NCBI GenBank assembly: GCA_905215125.1
Contig: CAJMOV010000103.1
Location: 1-7,041, forward strand
Direction: 5' to 3'
Length of the DNA: 7,041 nt
DNA from: an uncultured bacterium
GTDB lineage: Bacteria; Bacillota; Clostridia; Oscillospirales; Butyricicoccaceae
Part shown: positions 5,753 through 7,041 of the stretch, one piece after another
How positions within the stretch are numbered: position 1 is the stretch's first letter
Layout: every line of letters begins with the position of its first letter
Made by a program: the position numbers and the translations under genes
Notes under the pieces: generated by a model
Database searches by the model: none
Told to the model about the DNA's origin: nothing
The model's input: the letters and a program-made list of their open reading frames with translations, nothing else

Positions 5753-7041
5753 CTATTTCTTACTCTTGATGTATGCGTCGATGGATTTGGCGGCATGCTT
5801 GCCGGCGCCCATGGCCAAAATGACGGTAGCTGCGCCGGTGGCGACGTCGCCGCCCGCGAAGATACCTTCGCGGGATGTGGAAGCGTCCTCCTGCGTGACA
5901 AGGCAGCCCTTCTTGTTGGCTTCCAGGCCGGGGGTCGTCGAACGGATCAGCGGGTTGGGAGAGGTGCCGATGGCCATGATAACGGTGTCGACCTCCATGT
6001 CGAACTCGCTGCCCTCGACGGGGACGGGGCGGCGGCGGCCGGAAGCGTCGGGCTCGCCCAGCTCCATGCGCACGCACTTCATGCTGCTGACGCGGCCCTT
6101 TTCATCCCCTTCGATGGACAGCGGGGCGGTGAGCAGCTCAAAGACGATGCCCTCTTCCTTGGCGTGATGGACCTCTTCCTTACGGGCGGGCAGCTCTTCC
6201 TCGCCGCGGCGGTAAACGATGTACACCGTGTCTGCACCCATGCGCTTGGCGCAGCGGGCGGCGTCCATGGCGACGTTGCCGCCGCCGACAACGGCCACCT
6301 TCTTGCTGTGCAGCAGCGGGGTGGGGGCGTTATCCGTATAGGCCTTCATCAGGTTGATGCGGGTCAGATATTCGTTGGCCGAATAGACGCCGCACAGGCC
6401 CTCGCCGGGGATCTTCATGAACTGCGGCAGGCCGGCGCCCGAACCGACAAAAACGGCCTTATACCCGCGTTCAAACAGCTCGTCGATGGACAGGACCTTG
6501 CCGATGACCATGTTGGTCTCGACCTCGACGCCCATTTTCTTGAGGCCTTCGATTTCCTTGCTGACAATTTCCTTGGGCAGACGGAACTCGGGGATGCCGT
6601 AGATGAGCACGCCACCGGCGGTGTGCAGCGCTTCGAAGATGGTGACGGCATAGCCCATCTTAGCCAGCTCTCCGGCGCAGGTCAGGCCGGCAGGGCCGCT
6701 GCCGACGATGGCGACCTTGTCGCCGTTTTTCTCAACGTCGCGGGCGCTGGACAGGCCGTTTTCGCGGGCCCAGTCTGCGACAAAACGCTCAAGGCGGCCG
6801 ATGGCGACCGGCTCGCCCTTGATACCGCGGACGCACTTGCTCTCGCACTGGGTTTCCTGCAGGCAGACGCGGCCGCAGACCGCAGGCAGGGCGTTGTCGC
6901 CCGACAGGATGCGGTAGGCCTCGGCAAAGTTGCCCTCGCGCACCTGGGCGATAAACTGCGGGATGGAAACGGCGACGGGGCAGCCGCCGCGGCACGGCTC
7001 GTGCTTACAGCCCAGGCAGCGGCCCGCCTCCTCCATCGCTT
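5753..7041 (-). CDS. gltA: GltA/NfnB-type NAD(P)H flavoprotein oxidoreductase, 5'-truncated by window
   Basis: This belongs to the family of the glutamate synthase small chain, which includes archaeal-type GltA, the NfnB subunit of electron-bifurcating NADH-dependent ferredoxin:NADP+ oxidoreductase, and SudA-like proteins. Numbering from the ATG at 7036, Cys7, 10, 15, 19 and Cys54, 58, 64, 68 are the two iron-sulfur cysteine sets of the N-terminal domain. VGSGPAG (111-117) is the FAD-binding loop. VVGGGNVAMDAAR (249-261) is the NAD(P)H-binding Rossmann loop. FAGGDVATGAATV (393-405) is the second FAD motif. The frame runs off the right edge and the ATG at 7036 lies within the conserved helix before the first cysteines, so about 35-45 N-terminal residues are outside. 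GltA and NfnB cannot be separated from this subunit alone: an NfnA-like gene just upstream would favour NfnB, and a GltB large subunit elsewhere would favour glutamate synthase. Confidence 0.93.
   Translation of the reverse strand, partial: AMEEAGRCLGCKHEPCRGGCPVAVSIPQFIAQVREGNFAEAYRILSGDNALPAVCGRVCLQETQCESKCVRGIKGEPVAIGRLERFVADWARENGLSSARDVEKNGDKVAIVGSGPAGLTCAGELAKMGYAVTIFEALHTAGGVLIYGIPEFRLPKEIVSKEIEGLKKMGVEVETNMVIGKVLSIDELFERGYKAVFVGSGAGLPQFMKIPGEGLCGVYSANEYLTRINLMKAYTDNAPTPLLHSKKVAVVGGGNVAMDAARCAKRMGADTVYIVYRRGEEELPARKEEVHHAKEEGIVFELLTAPLSIEGDEKGRVSSMKCVRMELGEPDASGRRRPVPVEGSEFDMEVDTVIMAIGTSPNPLIRSTTPGLEANKKGCLVTQEDASTSREGIFAGGDVATGAATVILAMGAGKHAAKSIDAYIKSKK

Noticed and set aside
1..7041. 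CRISPR array, tRNA, insertion sequence or defence system
   Set aside because: No direct repeats with regular spacing, no tRNA-like cloverleaf, no transposase and no nuclease or toxin-type gene were seen on either strand.

Overview
The window looks like a piece of a high-GC (by eye clearly above 50%) anaerobic Firmicute chromosome, probably a Clostridia/Oscillospiraceae-type gut or fermenter bacterium. The grounds are strong AGGAGG-type ribosome binding sites, a TTG start, compact GC-rich hairpin terminators, and the gene set: a tryptophanase-family lyase, an M3B oligopeptidase and a GltA/NfnB-type flavoprotein. The taxonomic call is inference; there is no rRNA or other marker in the window.

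Layout. The left half is read rightwards: the 3' part of a CocE/NonD (peptidase S15-like) alpha/beta hydrolase (about 44-1387), a long-form tryptophanase-like PLP lyase (1565-3211) closed by an intrinsic terminator, and a small GNAT acetyltransferase (3314-3766). The right half is read leftwards: a flavoprotein oxidoreductase of the GltA/NfnB family (5753 to beyond the right edge), then an M3B oligoendopeptidase (3866-5557). The two halves converge on a 13-bp perfect terminator hairpin at 3801-3830.

How the genes may fit together. An oligopeptidase, an S15-like hydrolase and a carbon-carbon amino-acid lyase (tryptophan to indole, pyruvate and ammonia) are consistent with peptide and amino-acid fermentation. 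The GltA/NfnB-type protein would handle NAD(P)H in the cytoplasm. Nothing here proves these genes act in one pathway; the + strand genes appear separately punctuated by terminators or gaps.

Points of interest. (1) The 5' edge of the hydrolase gene is disrupted: its frame closes at 41-43 where the catalytic-serine motif should be. (2) The tryptophanase-like enzyme carries an insertion of about 48 residues and a second of about 14 relative to E. coli TnaA, while keeping the Asp and His residues that distinguish tryptophanase from tyrosine phenol-lyase. (3) The acetyltransferase has a TTG start placed just behind a terminator, leaving almost no room for a separate promoter. No convincing new multi-gene system was found; the region otherwise reads as ordinary metabolic chromosome.
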